In this document: positions 12,581-20,184 of the stretch, one piece after another
Layout: each line of letters begins with the position of its first letter
Position numbering within the stretch: the first letter of the stretch is position 1
Assembly (NCBI RefSeq): GCF_000350225.1
Contig: NW_005178685.1
Coordinates: forward strand, 283,670 to 311,451
Direction: 5' to 3'
Length of the DNA stretch: 27,782 nt
Origin: Chondrus crispus
Taxonomy: Eukaryota; Rhodophyta; Florideophyceae; Gigartinales; Gigartinaceae
The notes under the pieces: model-generated
Seen by the model: the letters and a program-made list of their open reading frames with translations, nothing else
What the model was told of the DNA's origin: nothing
The model's database searches: none
Program-made: the position numbers and the translations under genes

Positions 12581-13392
12581 TACGAGACATGCATGCCTAC
12601 ATAATCCACTTATATAGATATGAAAACGGAAATGTGTATGCTCGGTCTATTCAGCTGCTCTCTATGAGCCTTCTCACAGATATCCGCTTCGTATTCCAAT
12701 CACAGACGAGTTCTTTGTCTCCTGCTAACGCAAGCCGTGCGTAGGGTACTGAGAATTAGTTTGACGAGATTGCGCGAAGGCGAAGCCTCAGAATTGAGAC
12801 GTAGATTTGTCTTCTACAACCTTATATTCCCTTGTATCTGTCCCATGAATGTAATTGAAAATATGCGACTTGGGATCAGCACATATCAGTTGGCGGGAAG
12901 CAGGTGAGTAGGTCAAATTTGTTAGGGCCAGAAGTTTGTGGATAATGCACTCCCTCTTGGGGTATTTCTCACCAACTGACGGCAACGAGGTTTGTTTTGA
13001 ACCAAGCAAAACATTTGCCGAGCCGGTGAAGGATGCTTGCGGCTGAGACACGAGTCGGCGGTGCTGGGCGTCATCACTGATGATGCAAGCGTTACTTCAC
13101 TGTATTCGCAATGTCTCGCAACCGTGAGCCGCGTCGAGAGATATAGGAAGGGAGCTTGCTGCCTGGCGCAGAGGCAGGTCTCTTGGTGAATTGGAATACT
13201 ATGCTGAGTGCTGTGCAATTGCGGTAATGATGGAAACCCGGTTTCCATGCAGTGATTTGAAAAACCCTTGCCAGCCTCTCATGAATTTTCTGAGTAGCGA
13301 TACACCCCACAAGATAAGGCCTCTCGACATTGGCCACCCTGTTGAACGAGTGGTGTTGCTCTGAGGAAAGGATGTTTATTAGTGCGGTCTGG

Positions 13393-13510
13393 TTTCGCTA
13401 GATAACCCTAGCAAAAAATTAGTTTCTACCCGGGACCACCCCACCCGTCTTCCTCGATGGGGGGGTGCCCGGCCAAAATAGGGATCGGCCGAGGTTCGGG
13501 TTTGAACCTC
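13393..13510. other. series of four hairpins, possible structured RNA
   Basis: Consecutive inverted repeats are readable. GCTAG (13397-13401) pairs with CTAGC (13408-13412). A long interrupted stem joins about 13430-13446 to 13459-13472 around a 12-base loop. CGGCC (13470-13474) pairs with GGCCG (13487-13491). GAGGTTC (13491-13497) pairs with GAACCTC (13504-13510). The last hairpin superficially recalls a tRNA T-arm on the minus strand, but the remaining tRNA arms are absent. Confidence 0.45.
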
Positions 13511-14040
13511 AGCCAGAATACAATGGTAGTCCTTCACTTGCACATTGAGCAGCGTCGCTCCTCCGCACCGTCAGCGTCCCCACGTTCCCCTCCCGCTTCG
13601 CTCTCGGCGCCATTGATCTTTTTCTGTCTCAGGTCGATTCCAGGCTTATATGAGAGAGGCATATGTTGCCTTTTTCGCAAAGGGGGGGTGGGGGGGAAGA
13701 GAGAGGCATGACTTCCACGTTCCAACTCCTGGAACGCCTCTCTCTTTTGTAGTGTTGACACTACTGACATCAGTAGCGAAGCGTTCCAGGGCGTGTCGGA
13801 ACATTTCAATAATCAATCCAAAATGTTGAATTTGGATTCGTACGCGTCGTGCATTCCAACCGTTGTCGGAACCTTGCTATCTATGGTGTGAACGTTTCAT
13901 CTGCATAAACCATGACGGCCTACACTTGACGAAAATGTTTCTATCAATTAATAACGTTCTGGTGGATGGGTTTTAATGGCTCACTGAAATATGTTATTTG
14001 TCTGAACGCTGTCAATCCCTTCATCGCTATGCGTGTACAG

Positions 14041-14130
14041 TAACTTGCGATAGGGTCTGGGCATATACTTGCCCTTTCTGGATACAATAACTTGCGGTAG
14101 GGTCTGGGTATATACTTGCCCTTTCTGGAT
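14041..14130. repeat. 47-bp tandem duplication
   Basis: The sequence starting TAACTTGCGATAGGG at 14041 repeats from 14088 with only a few substitutions, including GCGATAG to GCGGTAG and GGGCATA to GGGTATA. The two copies are in tandem, about 0.8 kb before the first gene of the island. Confidence 0.85.
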
Positions 14131-14820
14131 CAAAAAAGAAGGAGAAGGCCCACATCACATTCCACGTGATTTTGAAATGCATCACCTTCAACTTTCATCG
14201 AATGCATTAACAATTGCTAGAAAATGAAGAAAAACCAAGGTAGCAGCTAGTGTTGGTCTTGCTATTACCAGAGAGTCGTTTGCATATGCTTTGACGGGAC
14301 TTGCATATGGGCAAGTGTGGTTTCTTTTTGCAATGGTATGAGAGGGTCTTCTTGCCGAGAAAGATTGTTAACAAGGATAGGTTTCGGGTCTTTTAAAGCG
14401 ATTAAGGTGCGCAACAGTTCATAGCAGCCATGACCAGTGGGACTGGAGAGGGCACTGTGAGGGGAAGTTTCGATCGATCGCTCCAGTATCGGTAGGTCGC
14501 TATTCCGCATCGTGTCTTGCAAAGACTTTCACAAATGTTCCTTGTGATGGCGCTGGTACTGTAGATGTCGAGAGTCACCTGAATGCAGTTCAGCTGTTGA
14601 GATGGCCGCGTTAGTGTGAGGGATATGCCGGTACCCTTGTGGCTAAGCGGACTTGACAAGTCGGGCTTGGGGGAAAGCAAGTTCGGTGCAGAAATGTACG
14701 AAACGTGTAAATTAAACCTGAAGCAACAATGGAACAAATGGAATAAGATCCAACTCTTTTCATCTCACATGATTGGATCGGTGATAGACGTACAGTACCG
14801 AACAACTCCTTCTCACGGTC

Positions 14821-14862
14821 CTCCTCCTCCTCCCCCCCCCCCCCCCCCCCCCCCCGCCCTCG
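14821..14862 (+). promoter_or_regulatory. CTC repeats and a 24-C tract in the uL6m leader
   Basis: Several CTC triplets lead into 24 consecutive C (14832-14855), about 107 bases before the chosen ATG of the uL6m gene, on its coding strand. The tract probably lies in the promoter or 5' untranslated leader. Long C tracts can form i-motifs, and their complement can form G-quadruplexes. The exact length may be subject to sequencing error. Confidence 0.5.
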
Positions 14863-14962
14863 CCCCCGATGTCCTCGTTTGCTCCGCATCCGCTGTTTGC
14901 CTGCAAGTTCTTTCCCGCTCTCCAGAGCCCTCGCTGACCCCCATCCCAACCCCCCATCCATA

Positions 14963-15622
14963 ATGTCCGCCTCCTCAAAATTGCTCCCAGGGCCTATATC
15001 GCTCCGCCAATTCTACAAATACCTCGGCCGGTTCGCCCGCTATTCTCCCTCCTCGACACGCGCTGTTCCCCCCTCAAAACGCATCCGTGCCCCGATCGAG
15101 CCCGGCGTTGGCATCTTCTTCTACCCTCCAGACTCGTGGACGAAGACGCACGCACTAGCGGCCGGCCCACTCGGACAAACCGAGGAGACTATCCACCCCT
15201 CCAAGTTCCAGATCTCGCGTCCGATCACTGCGCCAGACGGCAAATACACGCCAGAGCTTCAATATTGGGGCGTCGGTGGTGCAGTGCAGGTGACGAAAAG
15301 CTTAATTAGTGGTGTGGAGCAAGGGTTTGCGGTGGCGCTGGAGCTGCACGGCGTTGGTTATAGGGCCGAGGCGGACGAAGAGAGGAACAAGCTCGTCATG
15401 AGGCTGGGGTACTCGCATGTCGTCGAGTTTCCGCTCAATGAGAACGATGTGTTTTTTACCGTGATCAATCCGCAGCTCGTGCAGGTAGCAGGGATTAATC
15501 GTGCAGACGTGCATCAAATGGCGGCGAAGGTTCGTAAGGCGAGACCCCCAGAGCCTTATAAGGGCAAGGGAGTGCGATACAAGAATGAGCCCGTCAGGAG
15601 AAAGGAAGCAAAGAAAGACTAG
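14963..15622 (+). CDS. MRPL6: mitochondrial large-subunit ribosomal protein uL6 (L6 family)
   Basis: The protein is a component of the mitochondrial 60S-like (large) subunit near the GTPase-associated region. I chose the ATG at 14963 (219 aa). An ATG at 14879 would add 28 residues, but it lies just after the C tract and reads like leader sequence. The C-terminal half carries the uL6 domain: GVEQGF near residues 117-122, a central HGVGYRAEAD strand, and the family signature PEPYKGKGV near residues 195-203, followed by a basic tail. The first 110 residues are a longer, arginine-rich extension suited to mitochondrial import. Red algal plastids encode their own rpl6, so a nuclear copy is best read as mitochondrial; that is inference from family knowledge. 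The gene converges on the PPR gene, with 155 bp between their stop codons. No intron is seen. Confidence 0.92.
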   Translation: MSASSKLLPGPISLRQFYKYLGRFARYSPSSTRAVPPSKRIRAPIEPGVGIFFYPPDSWTKTHALAAGPLGQTEETIHPSKFQISRPITAPDGKYTPELQYWGVGGAVQVTKSLISGVEQGFAVALELHGVGYRAEADEERNKLVMRLGYSHVVEFPLNENDVFFTVINPQLVQVAGINRADVHQMAAKVRKARPPEPYKGKGVRYKNEPVRRKEAKKD

Positions 15623-15777
15623 TAAATTTTGGGTTGGCTACTTGCGCAATAACTTGATACAGGGTGCGAGAAAACTTGGTTTGTGCGCGAGGGTCTTTGG
15701 ACATGATTCATTTTAAACTTTAGCGCCTTACGGTTATTTCTGGCTCTTGAAACACACCGACCTGGGAAGCTTCTCTT

Positions 15778-17746
15778 TCAAAATTTGATTCGAATCCTCT
15801 CAAATGGCACATTCATATCCACTAAACCTCCACATTCGGTCCTCAGGTGGCGAAGGTACTGACGTTTCAGAGGGTTTCTATTCAACCCAGCCTCGGCATT
15901 TGATTCTCTGACACCGCGCATGAACGAATTGAAAATCGCTCGTGATTCTGGTGTATTTGGAGAAACATGGCTTGCCCTCTTGGCAGCGTAGAAAATCCGC
16001 AACGCGAAATCCGGCCGTGAGCCGCGGCCACACACTCTCATGAGTGCCTCGTACACGCAGCACTCTTCGAGCACAGTCGCGGAAGAGGCGTCTGAACAAT
16101 TCCTCAGTTTCTTCCAGAGATCGACTGCCTTGGATACGTTACCTTCATAACTTGAGATGGCTGCGTTAACCATCGCCGAAGTCCAGGTGGTTCCTCGTGC
16201 CAAAGCTTGACTGAGCAAAAACTCTGCTGTTTCGGGGTCCGGGGGCTTGGCCTTTGCGCAAGTTGCAATCGCTGTGGTATACATGCGATCATCGCATTGC
16301 AGGTCATTGTCGAAGCACGCATCTATGATCCTGATAGCTAGCTGGACATCGGCACAGTGGTATGCGGCTTGGAGCAATGCTCGAACTGTCAAAAAATCGA
16401 GCCGAATACCCTGGGAGATCATGCCTTCGAAGGCGCTTGCCACCCCATCTATGTCTGTAGCTTGTCCAAAGGCAATGATTAGGGCATCGAAATACTTTCA
16501 TGGTGTTGATGCGACGATGCAAAGGGGAAGGTCGAAGCATCATGGAAACAGGAAAAACTACCAGTTAGTCTTCCGCGCAAATAAACAAGCAGAAAGGGAC
16601 TGAAGGACTCTGCACAATAATAATGACGTACGTCATCTGACCGCCAAAGGGTGCAAGCTTGCGAAGACGTACCTTTTTGTCTATATCGTATTTGTTTTGG
16701 TCGGCGCTCTCCAAAACCTGCAGCATTCGGGAGCGGATGTAACCACTGTCCGGCGGAGTTGAATGTTTCCGCGTGAGGAGTCTGAGAATTAGGGTCTCTG
16801 TGGTAATATTAGTTTGCACATCATGACGCAGCATGCTATTGGTGATGGCGTGGACAAAATGACTGGGGTCGCATTCATTTGCACCGACTGCTTCGGGTGT
16901 TTTGCCAAAGCCGTCTGGGAAAGCGAATCGGTTTGAGTTGACAGCCATCTCGAGCAAGGAATTATACGTAACTACATCGACGTGGAGGTCGTTGCCCTCG
17001 TGTTGTCGAACGAGGATCTCCGCAAAAAGGCGAATGGCCTCCGCAAAATCGCCCTTCCTCCCGAGCGCATGCAGGCAGGTATTATATGAGCAGGCAGAGG
17101 GGCGAGGAATGTTCTCCCGGTCGTCCTGTTGAACGCCTGGGAGACAGTTCGTAACCCCGGTACGCATCCACCTCAAAACGGTGAGCATCTGTGGCGTCGC
17201 GCTCTTCCTCGCCAGTGCCCTCAATGCCAGATTCCAGGTGCGCTCATCCGGCCCATCGGACGTATCCTGGGCGGCCCAGGTAAGTGCTGTCAGCAGGGCG
17301 TCGACCGCCGGGTGTGCGGCCTTCCACACGTCGCAGGCCTTGATGGCGACGCGCAGGGTAACATTAGTTGGGCTGACGTTCCTACTGCGCATGAGCGAAA
17401 GCACGGAGAAGGCGTGTGCCGGGTCGCCATGCTCGGCGTGTGCGTTTGCGATGATGGTGTAGTTGACGGCGGAGAGGGTGAAGCCGTCCGTGACGGCGGC
17501 TCGCACGGCGGCCTGCATGGCGGTGAGGTCGCCCGCGACCGCCGGGCGGTGGATGTTCTGCGCGTGGACACGCGGGGGAATGCGGCGTGCGGACTGGCGG
17601 CGCGGGCGCCGCGTTGGGTTGGACGGGCGCCGCGGTGGGAGGGGCGGTACCGGCGTGGCATTGGTGGACGCGCAGCGCGGTACGTCGCGGACGCTGCGCG
17701 CCTGCGAGGCGGCGGGGGCGGGTAAGAAGGCACGCACGTACGGCAT
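15778..17746 (-). CDS. pentatricopeptide repeat (PPR) protein, two exons
   Basis: PPR proteins bind organelle RNA in a sequence-specific way and act in its processing, stability or translation. Exon 1 is 17746-16673 (358 codons) and exon 2 is 16494-15778 (238 aa plus stop), giving 596 aa. The join is in phase 0 and reads DIDKK then YFDALIIAFG, which restores a normal PPR helix; both flanking frames close without the splice. Residues 1-75 are rich in Arg, Pro and Ser and look like an organelle targeting peptide. Repeat-like units include residues 91-125 (VNYTIIANAHAEHGD), 169-196, 217-257 (CSYNTCLHALGRKGDFAEAI) and the start of exon 2. The target RNA and organelle cannot be told from the sequence. 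The gene shares a 367-bp divergent upstream region with TRAPPC6 and converges on uL6m. Identity as a PPR protein is firm; no C-terminal E or DYW editing domain is visible. Confidence 0.9.
16495..16672 (-). other. intron of the PPR gene (178 bp)
   Basis: Starts GTACGT and ends AAAG on the minus strand, with a CTAAC branch-like sequence about 70 bases before the acceptor. Forty-one bases inside is a second GTACGT within the perfect palindrome ATGACGTACGTCAT (16623-16636). Using that inner donor would break the frame into exon 2. Confidence 0.85.
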
Positions 17747-18113
17747 TGGAGGAGTTGGGGGGAGGGGAAGCCGGTGTAAGAAATGGACGGGGGCAGGGCG
17801 GAGACGCGGGTGGTGGGATAAATAGGAACGGGCGAGCAGTAAAGGGTGACCCGGCCGCTATTGACCGGTTGACCCGAAGGAGGTGACCTGTGTTGGTGAA
17901 GAGCGCCCGCCATCACTGTTATGTCTTGTGGTTTGCAATCACAGAAATCACAAGGCGCCAGATTTTTCCACGGCCATGTCATACATACCCTTCGTACTGT
18001 ACAGGACACAGCCATGAACTCCGTCGCTCATCAACGATCAAAACTCCCTTTTCCCTTCCACCTCCTTTCGCGTCCCCGACCCCGCCGCCCTCCCCCCCTC
18101 CACGTATGCCACC
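17747..18113. promoter_or_regulatory. shared divergent promoter region of PPR and TRAPPC6
   Basis: 367 bp separate the two start codons. Towards TRAPPC6 the leader is pyrimidine-rich, with several C runs. Near 17844-17889 there are four TGACC cores: GGGTGACCC, TTGACC, GGTTGACC and AGGTGACCT. One TACTGTA word lies at 17995. No clear TATA box is seen. Regulation from this segment is inferred from position only. Confidence 0.5.
17844..17889. promoter_or_regulatory. cluster of four TGACC motifs
   Basis: GGGTGACCC (17844-17852), TTGACC (17861-17866), GGTTGACC (17867-17874) and AGGTGACCT (17881-17889) lie within 46 bases in the divergent promoter. Two are near-palindromes around TGA. TTGACC resembles a WRKY W-box and TGACC resembles half-sites of other factors; which protein would bind is unknown. 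Confidence 0.35.
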
Positions 18114-18117
18114 ATGA
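18106..18117 (+). promoter_or_regulatory. three-codon upstream ORF overlapping the TRAPPC6 start
   Basis: ATG CCA CCA TGA begins eight bases before the TRAPPC6 ATG, and its stop overlaps that ATG (ATGA at 18114-18117). A scanning ribosome would meet this short frame first, so it could lower translation or force re-initiation. The main ATG has the better context (CCACCATGA). Confidence 0.45.
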
Positions 18118-18731
18118 GTCGCAATCCGGACATGCCTCGCCGCGAGGTGTCCGAGACCGTTATGGAGCTGCTGCACGCGGAAATCGTCACCTACTTTCTG
18201 CGTGGACACGGGGCCCACGCCTTCGTCCCACCCATCCCGGAAAAAAATGAGGAGAAAGATGAGGAGAAAGATGAGGAGAAAGATGGGACGCCGCAGTTGA
18301 CGCCATTGCAAAGCGAAGAAGAGGAGGTCCTCGCGGCGAAGAGATGTCGTCTAGAGGCCCTGGGGCAGGATGTCGGCGGCAGACTTGTGGAGAGGTATGT
18401 GGTCGATCGCGATCGCCTGGACCACAACTTGGACATGGTCAAGTTTATCTGCAAGGACTTTTGGGAACATGTCTTTCGCAAGCCGATCGATGTGCTCAGG
18501 ACCAACCATAGGGGGCTTTATGTGTTGACCGATAATGACTTTCGCTGGCTGAGGAGTGTCAGTAGGGATGGAGAGCACCCGGGCGTGTTTGAGGACTATG
18601 TCGTGTTGGCATGTGGTTTGGTATGTGGTGCTCTCACTAGACTTGGCATTAAGTGTCGCGTATCCGCCAAACTTCTTCCCCTAGCCATCGGCCAAAGGTG
18701 CTCGTTCAACCTCCAGGTCATTCAAAATTGA
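18114..18731 (+). CDS. TRAPPC6: TRAPP complex subunit 6 (TRAPPC6 / Trs33, Bet3 family)
   Basis: The protein is a core subunit of the TRAPP complexes, which act in ER-Golgi and Golgi vesicle tethering and as Rab exchange factors on the cytosolic face of membranes. The 205-aa product has the full family signature: LEALGQDVGGRLVERY (80-95), FICKDFW (111-117), LRTNHRGLYVL (128-138) and a C-terminal GLVCGALTRLGI (168-179). Animal and yeast members start with a short helix and pass directly into the fold. Here residues 45-57 carry three tandem EEKD units, encoded by a 12-bp tandem repeat, inside an acidic insert of about 30 residues. The ATG at 18114 is the first in frame with the family N-terminus. 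There is no intron. The gene diverges from PPR and converges on DDI1. Confidence 0.95.
   Translation: MSRNPDMPRREVSETVMELLHAEIVTYFLRGHGAHAFVPPIPEKNEEKDEEKDEEKDGTPQLTPLQSEEEEVLAAKRCRLEALGQDVGGRLVERYVVDRDRLDHNLDMVKFICKDFWEHVFRKPIDVLRTNHRGLYVLTDNDFRWLRSVSRDGEHPGVFEDYVVLACGLVCGALTRLGIKCRVSAKLLPLAIGQRCSFNLQVIQN
18247..18285 (+). repeat. 12-bp tandem repeat inside TRAPPC6
   Basis: About three copies of GATGAGGAGAAA, encoding repeated EEKD. The repeat stays in frame and lengthens the acidic insert in the N-terminal part of TRAPPC6. Copy number could vary between strains. Confidence 0.85.
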
Positions 18732-18866
18732 CAACGCTACGTTTCCCAAAAGGCTACAGTTTCCCAACCGAAGTCACCGACGCAGATCGTCGATATCACA
18801 CATAACTCTTTTTACACATCCATCGCGCTTCCCGAGTCTAGACTCGTTCACCGGTGATACCCGCAT

Positions 18867-18995
18867 TCAAAATCCATACTTTTTCGCTGCAAGCATGGCC
18901 GCCGCTTGTTCTGCATTTCCGTTGGTCGCCCTCAATGCCTCCTCGGCCTCTGCTCTTGGAAAGCCCATCTCTATGAGACGAGATACCTCCTGACC
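18867..18995 (-). pseudogene. DDI1: orphaned UBA domain of DDI1, or its last exon out of frame
   Basis: On the minus strand, 18995-18867 reads EVSRLIEMGFPRAEAEEALRATNG... and ends KKYGF before a TGA. This is a well-preserved ubiquitin-associated domain, with the MGF loop, the AEEAL helix and the N-G-N-AEQA turn. Upstream in the same frame lies a Ser/Pro/Arg/Gly-rich linker that is open back to about 19,140. The preceding DDI1 exon closes at 19202 in a different frame. The UBA is the usual C-terminal domain of DDI1 in many eukaryotes, so this is probably its last exon, reached through an intron I cannot place or across a one-base error. Confidence 0.75.
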
Positions 18996-19201
18996 ACCCT
19001 GTCGCCTAGAACCTCTACCTTGATTTCCTGTTCTTGTCGAAGGTGCCGTGGACGAAGGCGCCGACCTCGTCGGCGAGGCCGAACCCGTGCGAGTTGATCT
19101 GGGCGGTGATGCTCTTTGCGGTTCTTGCGCAGGTTGTTGTTTTTTGGATTAATTCTTGCTTGTGTCGACCGCGTGGGTCACCAAATAGTTTAAGACGAGT
19201 C

Positions 19202-20184
19202 TCATAGGGGGAAGTCGATGCTCGCCTGATGTTTGCGAAGCATGTCAAGGCCCAGAAGCATGTCGTACTCGCCGCCGGCCGCGTCCATGACCGTAAAGCT
19301 CACCTCAAAAACCTCCGAGTTGAGCGTGAGAAGCGCCAGGTGGATGCGGCCGTAGATCTTGGCCGTCCCCACGCCATGTGCCATACCTTCAAATCGAGTG
19401 TCTAGTAGCCGCAAGATGTTGCATCGCTCCGCGCACTCTTTCGAAATAATTGTCGCTTGCGCACCGCTGCACATGGCACAAAGGCACCACAAAGGCGATA
19501 AGCACATAGGTGATGTCAGATGTCAGGAATCGAAAATAAACGCGCTGCCGTTACCAAAACTGTACATCTCCACAGTGTAACGTACCTGTCAACGAATGCC
19601 TTGACGCCGCTGACTGAATTGACCTTGCAATCTACAAACAACATGACCACACTTCCAAAACTTTCTGGGTTATGCTCCATCGCAGCCTCCAAATTTTGTG
19701 CAACATTCTCCATCCTAATTCTCTCCTCAATCGCCTTTTGCGCGCCCTGCGACATAGGATTCCCCCCTTCCGCGCCAGGAGGGATACTGAACTGCCCCAT
19801 GGCCTCTGCAACGGCGCGTTCAGCATCGGGCCGCCCCTCTCTCAGGCCCGCCGCCAGTCCAGGGTTGAGGGCGCGCAGGCGCTCCATAGCGGCCGGGTCT
19901 GTGCGGAGCGCGTCGAGCAAGGCACCCTGAGGGTTTGGTGGCGGGGCGCTTCGCATGGCCTGTTTCCGTGAGACTAGCAGAAGGTCGCCGTCGGATAGAC
20001 CAGATGAAGCCACAGTCGCCATGGGAGAAAGAACATTGCCGTTGAAACGCAGCTCCTGCTGGTCGGTAGGAATGGCGAGCTCGTTCTGCACCATGGCAGA
20101 GACGGTGCCGATATTGCTTGAGGAGGAGACCTCGATGAGGGATACGGCACCTGCGTCGTTGACGATGGTGAGCTTAAGCGGCAT
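19202..20184 (-). CDS. DDI1: DDI1-like ubiquitin receptor with retroviral-type aspartic protease, two exons seen
   Basis: DDI1 proteins shuttle ubiquitylated proteins to the proteasome and cleave some of them. Exon 1 (20184-19586) encodes a ubiquitin-like domain (about residues 1-76), a helical region and the start of the protease. Exon 2 (19466-19202) continues the protease. The splice joins GAC AG to C GGT, forming the catalytic Asp199-Ser200-Gly201. [15 protein letters not shown] (from residue 230) and [15 protein letters not shown] follow, as in the family. As written, the protein stops after SIDFPL at 287 aa. Family members normally continue for several strands, often with a UBA. In the +1 frame after a run of five C (19211-19207) the text [10 protein letters not shown] looks like the missing strand, and a UBA lies downstream (18995-18867). 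A one-base sequencing error or a real truncation are both possible. The leader is C-rich, ending CTACC before the ATG. Confidence 0.93.
19467..19585 (-). other. intron of DDI1 (119 bp) splitting the active-site serine codon
   Basis: Starts GTACGT and ends TGTGCAG on the minus strand. CTGAC, a branch-point-like sequence, occurs twice in the middle. The intron falls after the second base of the Ser200 codon in the catalytic Asp-Ser-Gly. Confidence 0.92.

Larger units (their letters stand above)
12581..14600. other. gene-poor stretch before the gene island
   Basis: No recognisable gene. Overlapping minus-strand open frames between 13,340 and 12,790 give unrelated products with no known motif. 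The stretch contains the hairpin series at 13393-13510, G-rich runs near 13682-13696 and the 47-bp tandem repeat at 14041. Confidence 0.5.

Noticed and set aside
12226..12744. A 172-codon open frame on the + strand
   Set aside because: It runs through the 100-N gap and the homopolymer flank; much of it is undefined and the rest is Pro/Lys runs.
13431..13530. tRNA-like T-arm on the minus strand (GGTTCAAACC)
   Set aside because: The T-stem does not pair in tRNA geometry and no acceptor, D or anticodon arm is found; it is part of a simple hairpin.
1..14600. Intact transposon, retroelement or CRISPR array
   Set aside because: No transposase, reverse transcriptase or integrase motif, no long terminal repeats seen by eye, and no regularly spaced repeats; CRISPR is also not expected in a nuclear eukaryotic genome.
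14879..14962. 28-residue N-terminal extension of uL6m
   Set aside because: It begins just after the C tract and reads like leader; the ATG at 14963 starts a typical import-type N-terminus. It cannot be fully excluded.
17129..17725. 198-codon + strand frame opposite the PPR gene
   Set aside because: Shadow of the GC-rich PPR exon; its Gly/Arg-rich product has no motif while the PPR strand shows repeats and a functional splice.
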